From assembly GCA_034620365.1 (NCBI GenBank), contig JAQGEQ010000011.1, forward strand, positions 1-64,000: a stretch of DNA of 64,000 nucleotides, written 5' to 3'. The position numbers and the translations under genes were made by a program. Origin of the DNA: Pegea sp. RAD2-039 (lineage: Eukaryota > Chordata > Thaliacea > Salpida > Salpidae). Shown here piece after piece: positions 12,299 to 23,400 of the stretch. Below the pieces are notes generated by a model, which ran no database searches, was not told the origin of the DNA, and was given only the letters and a program-made list of their open reading frames with translations. The first letter of the stretch is position 1. Every line of letters starts with the position of its first letter.

Positions 12299-12853
12299 TC
12301 ATATACCTCCATCTTCTTCATCTGAGGAAGGTCCTACTACTATAATTACATTTGGAGTAAGAATCTCATAAGAGCATCGCTTTACCATCGGTACTTTGAT
12401 TTTTTCAATTGCATCTTTGTCTTCCATTTCTCTTTGTTCATCATTTGACATCTCGCTTATAGGACATGTATCAGAACATGAGCGATACTGTAGTGACGTC
12501 ATAGGTCTCCTCATTAAAGGATCGATTGCAAGAAGCTTAAAATGATGAGTAGAATTTAAAAACTCGCTAGTTGTTCTACTATCAGAAAAAGGGAGAGAAA
12601 GAGAAGATTTTGTGAAAGAATTCATTTGAATATTTTCGCTGTTGATCCGGTTGTGAGTCCGACGGATCTTACAGTAGGTAGCGACACAAGCTGCGACTCC
12701 GCAAGGTAAGAGTAAAGACGCTGGGATTAAAAGATTGCGTTGATAAGAAAAACCAAGACCCATAAGGGTACAACCAGCCACAAAGATGATTGAGCTGATT
12801 ACAGCTCCTAATATGTGACATGGATTTGTGTGTGTTCTGTGATCTAGATTCAT
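12299..12853 (-). CDS. Hypothetical protein with two membrane spans
   Basis: This is a 184-residue open frame that I do not recognise. A short polar N-terminus (residues 1-11) precedes a hydrophobic hairpin: span 1 at about residues 12-35, a tight turn with an Arg-Asn, and span 2 at about 40-61. A roughly 120-residue polar tail follows, rich in Ser and Thr, with an acidic end (SSDEEDGG). The hairpin followed by a basic CKIRRTHNR stretch predicts both termini in the cytosol. The complexity of the sequence and the clear topology argue that it is a real single-exon gene, or the main exon of one, rather than a chance frame. Small vertebrate TMEM proteins share this layout, but no family could be assigned. 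An overlapping frame at 12669-12860 is judged a shadow. Confidence 0.6.
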   Translation of the reverse strand: MNLDHRTHTNPCHILGAVISSIIFVAGCTLMGLGFSYQRNLLIPASLLLPCGVAACVATYCKIRRTHNRINSENIQMNSFTKSSLSLPFSDSRTTSEFLNSTHHFKLLAIDPLMRRPMTSLQYRSCSDTCPISEMSNDEQREMEDKDAIEKIKVPMVKRCSYEILTPNVIIVVGPSSDEEDGGI

Positions 12854-15800
12854 CCTTCATTCCTAGGAGTTCGTCTTATCTGCAAAATGTAGTTACTAGA
12901 GATAAAATAAAACGAATATTTATATAAAAAGAGAGATAAGTGATAACTTTAATCTGATGTTTAATTAGAAAATATTGAATTTGAAGCTGTCTTTAAAATA
13001 ACTTCAAATATAAATCAAAATAGTTTTCAGCAAACTATTTGTGTTATACTTGTTGAACTTGAAACATGTGCTTATATTTTTACACATATAAAAAAACTTT
13101 CCTAGTTTTTACATAGAGTTTTCAAATAAAACAAAAATGTTCAAAAATAGTTATCAAGTTCCGTTTAAAAAAAATCTTTTACTTAAATCTAATGTTTTTA
13201 TTTGAGCCAACTTTTTTTTGAACAATAGATTTATCTTATTAACTAATGTGAGATTGTTGATTGACAAAATTTTCTCAACTTTGATTAATTTTGTCTATTT
13301 CTATTTAAATAAGAAAACATTAAAACAAAAATAATTAATACCAAGAGCTTAATTTTGTTCAGAAGTCAGTAAACCAAAGTTGAAAACAAAATGATTTAAT
13401 TAATGGATTTACAAACAGTATTTCTACACAGCCTTTCTTTGGTCAAATGTTTTTATTGAAATATATGTCAGCATACAGTAATAAAATCTTGAATCAGAAA
13501 TGATTTATAAACAATAATAACACTATGCATAAATATTTAAATTTCTTAGAAATCGAATCATCGAATAAAAAAAAGCATGTGACAACTTGAGACAGGCTTT
13601 TGAAACTTTTATACTCTTGCATTGTGTTACAACCATATCAATTATTTACCTCCTTAATTTTGTTCTCGCTTATAATCATTTAACTTTCGCCAACTACATT
13701 TTCTACTACTTGATTATTTCAACTTATATAATAATCATCTTAATGATTATTTTTGCTCACAAAGAGTATTATAAAAATATATAAAAGAATATTAAAATTT
13801 TAAATGTACTCACAGATCAGTTATATATTTGATGAACATTTTTCTCTATATTACTTTTCATGTTTTCACTGTTGATTCAGTAAAAGCAAATTTACTAAAC
13901 ATCTAACTTTAATACTGTTTTGTCACAACTTTAGCAAACTTATTTTCCGTTTAAATCAGTGTTTCCACAAATTTATAAACTTAATTGAAAAGATAAAATT
14001 CAATTATATTTATTAAATCATAGCGTGCTGTTCACTTTATTGACATTAAAGCTTCATACTGTCTGTCAGTTGATTACAAGTCGTTCGATGAAAAATGTTT
14101 TATGTTTTTACTTAATTTTCTTAAATAAAAGCAACGTCACATGGTATTATGTGCTTTTAAGTTAACTCAATTAATCCATCAACTTTTTAAATAGTTAAAA
14201 TAGTGTTTGCGCTAGTTAGTGCGTATGCGTAGTATTTTCAGGTTACTATTATAACAAAATAATACATTTTGAATTTAGTTGAATTAGTTATCTATCTTAA
14301 TATAATTTTACCAAACGATTTTTAGCTACTTTTACAGATTCTCTTATCAATATTTAATTTAACTAAAACTTAGGCTTTTTTTTATTTCAAACAAGACTAC
14401 GGAATACTATTAGCTATATCTATAAATTTAGTTTTTAAAGTAAAAGTAAAATTCAAATTTGTGATTAGTAATTAGTTAAAAATAACTGATTAAAATCAAG
14501 TTGAAATTATTCATTGCAAAATAATAGGAACATATAATTTCTTTAAGTTAAAGGTAAATTTAAATTTATGATTTCGTTTTTCTTTGATACTTTTAACCTT
14601 ATAAAAAAATTTATAGGAATTAATTAAAAACATAAGTAAAATTCTGAGCCTAAAACCACTTTAAATGCTACTACAATAAGATAACATGAGACCTAAATAC
14701 AATTACATCATAAATAAGTACAACAGCAGTTTTGCACAAGAAATCGACCTTTTAATTAAAATGAAGTTTAAAAAAATCATAATTCATGTTTTAAACATCA
14801 AACACAGTATCTAAACTAAAATGTTTTTTTCTGAACACTAAAAGCAGTTTTTACTTTGATAATTAAAAACAAATTCTTAAAATTGTTGAACTGATGATTA
14901 TATTATTTGCTTCTAAAAAGCTGTTAACCCTTAAACAATTTTACGTCTTATATATTACCACAAACATTGTAACGTTCTACTCTAATGATTGAAAATCAAT
15001 TCTAAAATGTAATGATATAATAATTTTCACTAGCTTAATATTTAAAACAATTATAAACTTTAAATATGTATCGAAACAACTATTGGTATCTTCTTTAATA
15101 TCGCTTTAAAAATATTCTGCAGTAAATGTGAAGTAAATAATAAATTTTTTCTATAAGTAAATTTTTACTTGCAGTTATAGCTCAAGCTAGAAAAGTTTTT
15201 GAAAAGTATTTCAAGAGATTTCAATCTTTAGTTATTAAAGATCTGAGATTCCTAAAAGATCTCTTTTATTTTACAAAAACAATCAGAAAACTTATAAAGA
15301 ATCTGCAACTCCTCATTTTGTTAGCATGCTTGTTCTTATAGAAGTCATGAGCTGACTGCATCGCACTAAAACTGACAGAAGTGATAAGAACTAGCTTTTT
15401 AAACTACATGTAATTATTTAAGAAATTCTGGCAAAGAAAGCTTAAAAATCACTAGAAATATTGATTTCTTTTTTGTCTTCTTATTGTCTTGCAATTTTCA
15501 TCAGAAGCAATCAGTTGGTACCTCAACTATCAAATGAAAGCTACTTTCAATGATTACCCGTTGCAGTATAACAACTAGATTAAAAGGTCTGTTTAATTTA
15601 CAGAAAGTTAGGCTAGTGTAAGCTTTAAGGTAATGTAATAAGACGAGAATATAAGACAGAATAAGGCTGGGAAAACTTCAGTGCTTTAATGTACTACAAA
15701 TTGGATTTGTAAGATGAAGGTTGATATCAAAGAAATTTACTAATCTTTCTCTTCCTAAAGATTTTTAATACTTTGCAAATGGAAACATTACAAAGATTTT

Positions 15801-17239
15801 TGCTACATTTTTATTTGTTCAAGGAAAGTAAGCATATTTAGATTAACAGCAATTTCTTTAATTGTTAACTCCAAGAATTGTTTCTCTTATAGAAACACAA
15901 TTAGGATCAATCCTATTACTAAACTAAGTAACGTCTCTTGAATAATATATGAGACACAACCCTCTATTGCATGAATCAGACTTATATATTATGATGAAAT
16001 CAATTTTAATAGCTCAATAACATTTGTTGTTATATTTCTTACAAAGATTCTGATTTATTTTACATCGCCTTGCTAATGGCTTGCTTTGACATTAACAGAA
16101 TACTGAGTGACGTATACAAGAGAATAGGAGAAAAAAGCTGCAAACCACTTAGCAGTTAGATTAGAATACTTAAGATACCACAAAATGATTTCACTTAGAT
16201 CATGCAGATAGAATGGTAATTTTGTATAACAACATAATCAATCAAAAAGTTGAGAACAGAATCTAAATGTTTAATCAATAAAAAAAGGGAATAAAAGTGA
16301 TTTTTATATCTACAAATATTGTTTTAATTATTCACATTTTTTAAACAATCTACTATAAACAGTTTATGCTAATTCAATATTTGTTTACTGTGTCTTAGCT
16401 TTTATAGGAAAAATCGCTTCAATTAGCTTTTAAACAATTTTATTGAACAGTTAAGTTAATTTTAGAACAAGATTTACATCAATTATTAATTTTCTATTTT
16501 CTGTTTATTTTGAAAATCAGAGTTAAAATGAAACTATATCTGATTTTGTTTACAAATTTACTTGCAATCTTTCCAATATTGTTAATTTCTAGTTTGAATA
16601 ATTAAACTATTCTTAGCTTACAAAATAGATTATTCTTGGTGTTAGTTTGTTTATCGGACTGATTTAACTTTATCAATATGATCAAATAAAAGTTGAAATT
16701 TTGTATTTCAGATAAATATATATTTTTGAAGAATTTTCATTCACGCAGTTGACTTTCGGAAAGGTTAACTAAAATGTCTTTTCTAATTAACTTTTAACTT
16801 AATTAAATGGTAATTACTACAAATTAGACAAATAGCGTCTGATTAATATTTGCATGAATAATTACAGCAGTGATAATTACTGAACCTGAAAAAAAAAACT
16901 TTTAAAATTGATGCCAAAAAGTTCAAATGTTCCTCATATCACAACAAATTAAAATAAATTTATTGATTTCAAACTAAGTTACAATCTTTTAGTATTTTTG
17001 AAACTATTTAGGAAGTCAGATATTTCATTTATTAGTTTATCTTTAGTAAGTATATTAAATTAATAGATTTATGATTAATAATTCAGCTATCATAAACTCA
17101 AATACTGTTGCAAACAAATATAATTTAAATACAAAATTTGATTTGCACATATTTAAAAAACAAGTGTTGTAACATTTACTTTATTGATTTAACGTCACTT
17201 TCACTCATAGTAAAATTCATTTATTATTTGTTGTGCTCT
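12854..17239. other. AT-rich region without a recognised gene
   Basis: About 4.4 kb. A small hydrophobic frame at 13587-13784 is judged a chance product of T-rich DNA. The part from about 15300 to 16200 is somewhat less AT-rich, but all frames are closed and no repeat partner was seen in this window. Confidence 0.55.
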
Positions 17240-18160
17240 TCTATGACAAATAAATGATGGTACCATCATATATTATGCTACTTATGGTCTCAATGATACC
17301 ATCAATGCTAGCAAGTTTACCACATTGAGCTGGTTGATTGCTTTGATGGTCTCCTCAATTGTGGCTCATCAAGTTCCAAATCACCCAGTGTTTTGGTATT
17401 CGGGATTGTGCCGCATACAGGGCGCTTAAAGATGAAGAGAGACTGAAACTGTTCAGACCACTTTGATAAGATTAAGCTTTTATCAGTCAGTAGTACAAGG
17501 CCATCAAAGCTCCACAGAGAGTTCTTAGCGTTAAAAGATAAATCCGCTTTTTATGTTATTATAAGATTTTCAGTGATTAACAGTATCTGCGTTGAGTTTT
17601 CTTAGCAAGTTATCAGCTGTTCTTGAACCTACAAAGTTTCCACTGAGGCGCGAAGGGAAGTGGACAGTTTGGCATTGAAACAGCTGTTTGATGGGTGGAT
17701 CGTTTATAAGTGTTTAAACTTCTTGGTCGTTTGCGTCAAACCAATGTTTAGTTTTAGACTTGGCAAAGCTTAGACTTGTTTTTAACGAGTTCAGTACTCT
17801 AGTTTTTACAAACGGAGCAAAGGATCGTTAATATTGTTTATGTCTTCAAGTTTTGCTCGAGGATTGGATTGATTCTTGACTAAGGACTTTGTCAAGTTTA
17901 CTCGGCATTTTTGAATGCCTCTTTTTAAAACTTTAGCTCTGACACGGAGCTTTAACTTGCTACTAAAAAGGTGGTGGTCGATAATATACTCTACACTCAC
18001 AGCATCCCTTGTGTCTGTTTAACAACACTAACATTTCTTTTACGAGCTATAATGCAATTAATTATGTGGCAGTGTTTTCAATGAAGATAAATCCATATAA
18101 TTTTCAAGTTGTTCTTTTGTTGGAATATTGTATTTATTTATTTGTTAATTTATTATATTT
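17240..18160 (-). mobile_element. Decayed LINE (type B), inverted 5' half
   Basis: Read on the minus strand, this is a broken LINE polyprotein covering the end of the endonuclease, the linker and the start of the reverse transcriptase. In order: a decayed equivalent of the family's HWHLLDYVIVRRRD block (about 18090-18030), DHHLFSSKLKLRVRAK (near 17980), HWFDANDQE (about 17746-17722), LLTDKSLILSKWSEQFQSLF (about 17495-17435) and ETIKAINQLN with a shifted GKLASIDGI (about 17352-17290). These match the consensus blocks of a widespread animal LINE that is not CR1, from recalled family patterns. Several stops and frameshifts show it is old. Its 3' half lies next to it on the plus strand. Confidence 0.75.
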
Positions 18161-18319
18161 ATGTGATGTTTATGACGGCAAGCTGTTGTTCAGTACAAAA
18201 ATCGAGTAACTTAAAACTATTACCACTGTGATTTCCTATACTATACTTTCCTAAAATAAACAAACCAAAAAGAGGTAAGCAAGATATGAAAATGACCTTT
18301 GCACACCGTTCGTGATAAA

Positions 18320-18707
18320 TAACAATCTGAAACAACGACGTTTTCTTGCACTAAACTTCGTCTCTATATTCTTCAACGTGATACTAAAACATATAACTTT
18401 AAACCTTAATGACAAAGACTTATGATGATAATGATAAGACGTTATCTGTGTTAATATATAAGGACGCGTTATCTGTGTTAGCCTTTTAAACTGATACGTC
18501 CATCATCTGAAATTGAAACTTTCCAAATCATGGTTTGCAAACTTATTTTCACCGATGACTCTGCTATGCGGCACACAAAGGTTCGGCGCTTCAAAAAATA
18601 ATATTTTTTTTCGAAGAAGCTGAAAGTGTATTTTGCCTTAAAGTAAGTTTTAAGAAGACGCAAGCTCTCCAACAACCTACTCCATATGACTAATGCCATT
18701 ATTCTTA
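18320..18707 (+). mobile_element. Decayed LINE (type B), sense half, RT palm
   Basis: The plus strand resumes the same LINE just downstream in protein order. FLALNFVSIFFNVILKH (about 18341-18390) corresponds to the family block KQGCVLAPTLFSxFF. LIFTDDSAM (about 18545-18568) is the reverse transcriptase metal-binding motif, normally FADD/YADD, and a SKKLKVYFAL...KKTQALQQP region (about 18615-18690) corresponds to the following FGLTISLKKTEVxxQP block. It is frameshifted and non-functional. At 18708 it switches abruptly to a CR1 fragment. Confidence 0.7.
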
Positions 18708-18925
18708 ATTCGACGAATTAATTCTTATTTTTAAAATTACCCACATTTTAATTGACCTTCAGTTTGATGATTTCTTTTCCATTAGTCCTTCCCTCAAGTT
18801 ATATCAACTCAGATGACACACATTACATCTTAATAAGCCTATATCACCTGGTTCATTGGTCAGAGCGAATATTTTCTCATACCGCACAATTAGTACATGA
18901 AATCAGCTGCCATCAGACATTGCCG
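18708..18925 (+). mobile_element. CR1-like LINE fragment (C-terminal ORF2)
   Basis: This is a closely matching but diverged copy of positions about 6208-6427 of the intact LINE. Shared runs include CTTCAGTTTGATGA, CCCTCAAGTTATATCAACT, TTACATCTTAATAAGCC and TTTTCTCATACCGCA. It holds only an internal part of ORF2 with no 3' tail, and it sits inside the type B relic. Indels disrupt the frame. Confidence 0.88.
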
Positions 18926-19070
18926 TTTTTGGGTTGGTCACATCTCCAGAATGAAGGATAATCATTTACTCAAAGTTTTAAAAATGGTGAGCTACCACCA
19001 AGTTGCAGAAACAAAAGTTCACCAAAAATAGTAACAGCTCGTAAAATACTCGTTGAAACAGCCTGGCTTA
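18926..19070 (+). mobile_element. Decayed LINE (type B), C-terminal end
   Basis: The plus strand reads VGHISRMKDNHLLK, then, after a one-base shift, GELPPSCRNKSSPK. This fits the C-terminal block of non-CR1 LINEs (GHxxRMxDxRLPKxxLxGEL). It follows the CR1 fragment directly. Sequence to about 19440 is less AT-rich than its surroundings and may be the rest of the element, but no tail was identified. Confidence 0.6.
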
Positions 19071-20481
19071 AAACTATCTCACCTGTCTCAGCCTGTAGTA
19101 AATCGTGCAAGATGAAAAAAACACTAAAAGCGCACCAGCATCTTATATATGATACCAAGGTAGAGCCAACGCTACAAAAAAATTAGAAAGCTCAAGGAAG
19201 ATAAGGGATTCACTGAGATCACTGAATCTCAATCGAAGTCTTGTAAAAATGTGGCAGGGTGTTTCTTGTGTATTCACAAACTTCCTTGAGAAAGGAAAAT
19301 AAGCTGTAGCTCAATCCTTATACCATCTTTTTGACACTCTATCTTGATGTATTATACATGTTCCCTTTTATTGCATAATAATCTCTGCATTATCTTCGGA
19401 CCTTCGAAGCTCTACCAATATAATAATGGTCTGAAACTTTAATAATTTGAATTTAATAATTTGTTTTTTAGTATTTTTTAAAAGAGTTGAAATTAAATAA
19501 AGATTATTTAATACAATTTTTCATTTGAATAGCTTTCAGTTTAGTGAGAACATAGATATTGCTGCATTCAATTCTTAATATAAATGTTGCATTTAAATAT
19601 TCTATTAGGTGTTGTTGCTATAATATCTGAATATTGAAAGATATTTTAAGAACTTGATCAACAAATAGTTTTTAATAAAAAAAATTATTAACTTGTTTAA
19701 TATCAACCATAATATATTAACTCAGATAGAAAACGTGTTTTAGAAATTTAAATTTCTCTTTTACAGGTGTGAGTTTACTCAAGGTGCTTTAAACAAATTG
19801 CTGAAAGTCAAGCTTTTAAATTAATTTGAAGTATAAGCTAAAATGCTTTTAGATTTTTAAAAAATTGATATTTTAATGATAACTATATTAATATTTGCAT
19901 TGCTGATGGTAAGTGATAGGTAAATACTAAATATTTATGACTATACAGTGGTTAGCTACATTTTAACTGGTAGCATTTCCGAATACAGTGAGACCTTGTG
20001 AACATGGTGATGACAATAACTTGATTAAATCTCAGGAGACTGATACAATCATATCTAAAAAAGCACATAAGTAAATATGTACTTGCTTTCTAACTTATAT
20101 GCAATACACCAGTTCGTTTTAATCTTTTTTTCTTTTAGAAAGTTTCACCTCTTCTAGTTTCTTTTATTTAAATAGAAAATAATCTTTAAAATAATTGATT
20201 AGTTTTCAAACAGTTAGAAATCAAAGAAAACAGTCAATGACAATTGCCTTTTTATGTTGATTAAGCTGTTTTTGTTTACAGCCGTTTTTCACTAAATGAA
20301 AAAATTCATGCCTGAAAAAGAAGAATTGTTTTTCTCTATTTCAGATGTGTGGTTTTTCCAAGTTAGAAGTTACGCAAGAGTGGTTTAAAAACGAGCTTCG
20401 GAACAAGTACAAATCGTAGTTGTAAGCAACTGTTAAGGAAAGAACTTAGAGACAACATATTATTCTTTTGATAGTTTCAAA
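19071..20481. other. Spacer upstream of the STAC-like gene
   Basis: The first 370 bases may be LINE remainder. The rest is AT-rich. A pyrimidine tract ending in TTTCAG at 20344 could be the acceptor of an intron in the 5' untranslated region of the next gene. No coding exon was recognised. Confidence 0.5.
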
Positions 20482-23400
20482 ATGAGCAGAGATCAGAAAA
20501 ATAAAGATAGTTTTGAAGGGACATTTTATTTGCCAGAAAAAAGAGTTTCAAGAACAAATTATTCTTCTAGTTCAGAAGGACCCTCTTCACCAACATCATT
20601 TACAAGAATGAGGTCTTTTACCGAAAGCCAAAGCAGACACAAACGAAAGAATTCAATTGGAAATAAAGTTCGAGAAAAATTGTTTTGTTCAATCAATGGA
20701 AAGTCTCGTTTAGATCTTCCTAAGGAGTACAGAAGCATAAGCGAATATGATGATAACGCTGCTATTCCCTTTTCTCACCTGTTTATAGATGAAGAAGATC
20801 CCGCTTCATCAGAATTTTGGTTTGAGATGCATCAAAAAAGAATCTGTTCTTCATCAAACAGTCATTCAGGGTCTAAAAGAAGAGGTTTAAAGCACAGTAA
20901 CACTCTTCCTCCTATGTCTGATCATCAGCGAAAAACATTTATGCAACAGATTCGTATCAGTCGGAAAAGTAAACAATACAAGGTGAACACATTATTTATC
21001 TCTGTTTAATTTAAATAAAAGTTTCAAAAAGTCTTACCTAATTTGAAAGCTCAAATAGACGTGAAGTTTTTTGGTTAAAAAGCTGTAATTTAAAGTCATT
21101 AATCAAATATAATTTATCACACTTAGTTTTCATCACAAACCATTGGAAGAAATCACTCTCGCGCTTATGGGGCAATCGAAAAAGAAGAAAATAGACCAAG
21201 TAAAGTGAAATAACTGTTTTGGAAATTTAAATGAAATTTTTAACTATACTATCATATTGTAAGATTCATTATCTTTCTACATAAAACTAAATGTGAACAA
21301 AAGTTGAAAAGCTTGATAAATTTTATAAAAAGATTGATGATCAAAAGCGCCTGGAACCTCCTGAAAAATTGAACGTAACATCTAACCCATATTAGTAGCT
21401 TCCATAGTATTTCAAACATACACAAGATTGTTAAAGGTCTAATTGGTTTGCTGAAAATTATAAATTTGACTTTTATAACCTAATAATCAATCAAACTAAA
21501 AATAAAAGCTATTTATTTTTAAAATATTTTACAAGCTGAGATTCGTTATCATTAGTTATTAACAAATCGCTGTTAGATTATGTTTTTAGTAAAATCTAAA
21601 CTAACTTGGTATTTTTAATTAAAATTAGATTTTAGATAATAGATATTATACTATTGAGAAACGATATAAGAATGTTAATATTGATTAAAACATAACAACT
21701 AGTTGTACATTGATAAACAAAGTTATTTTAATGTAGCAGTAGTGATAGTTTTATTGGCTTATAGGATTTAGAAGTACTTAATGATTTCAATGTTAAAATG
21801 AGGTATCAATCAATAGTTGTTTATCATTTACCATCATAGATTGGATACTAATCCATTCTATTTTAAGCCCAACTAATAAAATTCTGTTAAAAAGTCTTTA
21901 CTTTCTAATAATTACTAATTGGACTAATACAGAAAAATTTAAAGCTCTGTCAATTACAAAAAATAATTAAGATAATTTAAAATTAATCAAGTAGAAATAA
22001 CCGAGTATTAAAGATGAAAACAAAACAGGTATTTTGAGTCTTTAACAAAGTAATATATTTTACATTTTACGCATTGTTGCTTTAAGCTAATTTTACTTTT
22101 TAATTGGTTATTCCATAAAATAACTTAAGTCGATAATGATACAAAAGTTGTTATTAACAAAGTTTATTTCATACTTATGAAAAACATATTTCTTCAAAAA
22201 AACTCATCACCAAGCACAATCATGTGAGGCTGAAAAGACAAATTAGAAGTTTATGAAACAAAATAATAATTGAATAAGTTTAAAATAAAAGCTCAAGGCA
22301 AACCCGATGACATTTCAGATGCTGTGTGGGAAGTATTAAAAACTGGAACCTTATACCGGAGTAATCCCCAAGACAATTTGCCAGGTATTTTATAGATCTG
22401 CTGACAAACGTCAATTTAAATGTCTATTTCTTTAATTTGCTGATTAATATAATTTATGCTTGACGTCATTCAATATTTGTGGTGTATAGGTTAAAATCAT
22501 AGGTAGTTGTGTCGATTTTCACAGTGACTTTTCGAACCTTTTCGACTAATTCAATTTCTTGATTAAAAATGTTTTTCGAAAATCTTGTTTTTGATTAAGA
22601 AGATATCCAAGACTAGACTGCGTTGTGTAATCTACATTAGTTATATGCTCCTAAAAACTTCACACTAAATTTAAATTTGATAAATTATGAGTTTCTTTAG
22701 GCTATTACATTTAAATAATCAATACTATTACTCAGCCCTCAAACTTACAAGGAGTTTTCGCTATGAAATATTACAATTAAAGAATAACTTTATAGGATAA
22801 AAAAAATCAATCTATTTTATTCATTATTTTAGGACACTACTCAATAAAAACTGTCGATTTTATTAAAAGTTAAGCCTACAAACCTAACTAGTATGTAGCT
22901 CAATTTTTTATTCAGTGTCTTATGATAGTCATGTAATCTTAAGATTGATCAAATAGTACTAAGTCAACGTGAGTTAAATCTAAAGTTAACAATAGTTAGC
23001 TACTGGAAACTTTCAAGTGATAAATTTCTACCTAACATACTTTTAGCACAATCAAATTTCTATTTTGGGGATGTTGACGAAGAAGACGAGACAACTGAAA
23101 GTGAAGATATTTGCAGCAAAAGTGATGCGAAAAGTCTTCAAAATGAATTCGAATCCAATGAAACATTAAAAGAAAATCATTTTAAATCAGAGACAACAAA
23201 CAAGCTCGGAGAAATGTTTAAAATATGGAAGCTGAGAGAAATGTTTCATAAGTTTGGAGCACAAAGTTCAACTGATTCAAGCAACTCAGGTTAGTGAAAG
23301 TTAACAATTAAATATGTCTTAAAAATCGTTATTCAAAATGTTTTAACTGAACTTTTTAAATACTTTAGATCTTGATCTTGAAAGAAAGCAAGATAGTTCA

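Noticed and set aside
13587-13784. 65-codon hydrophobic frame resembling a small membrane protein
   Set aside because: Ile/Leu/Tyr-rich content follows from AT-rich composition; no conserved feature.
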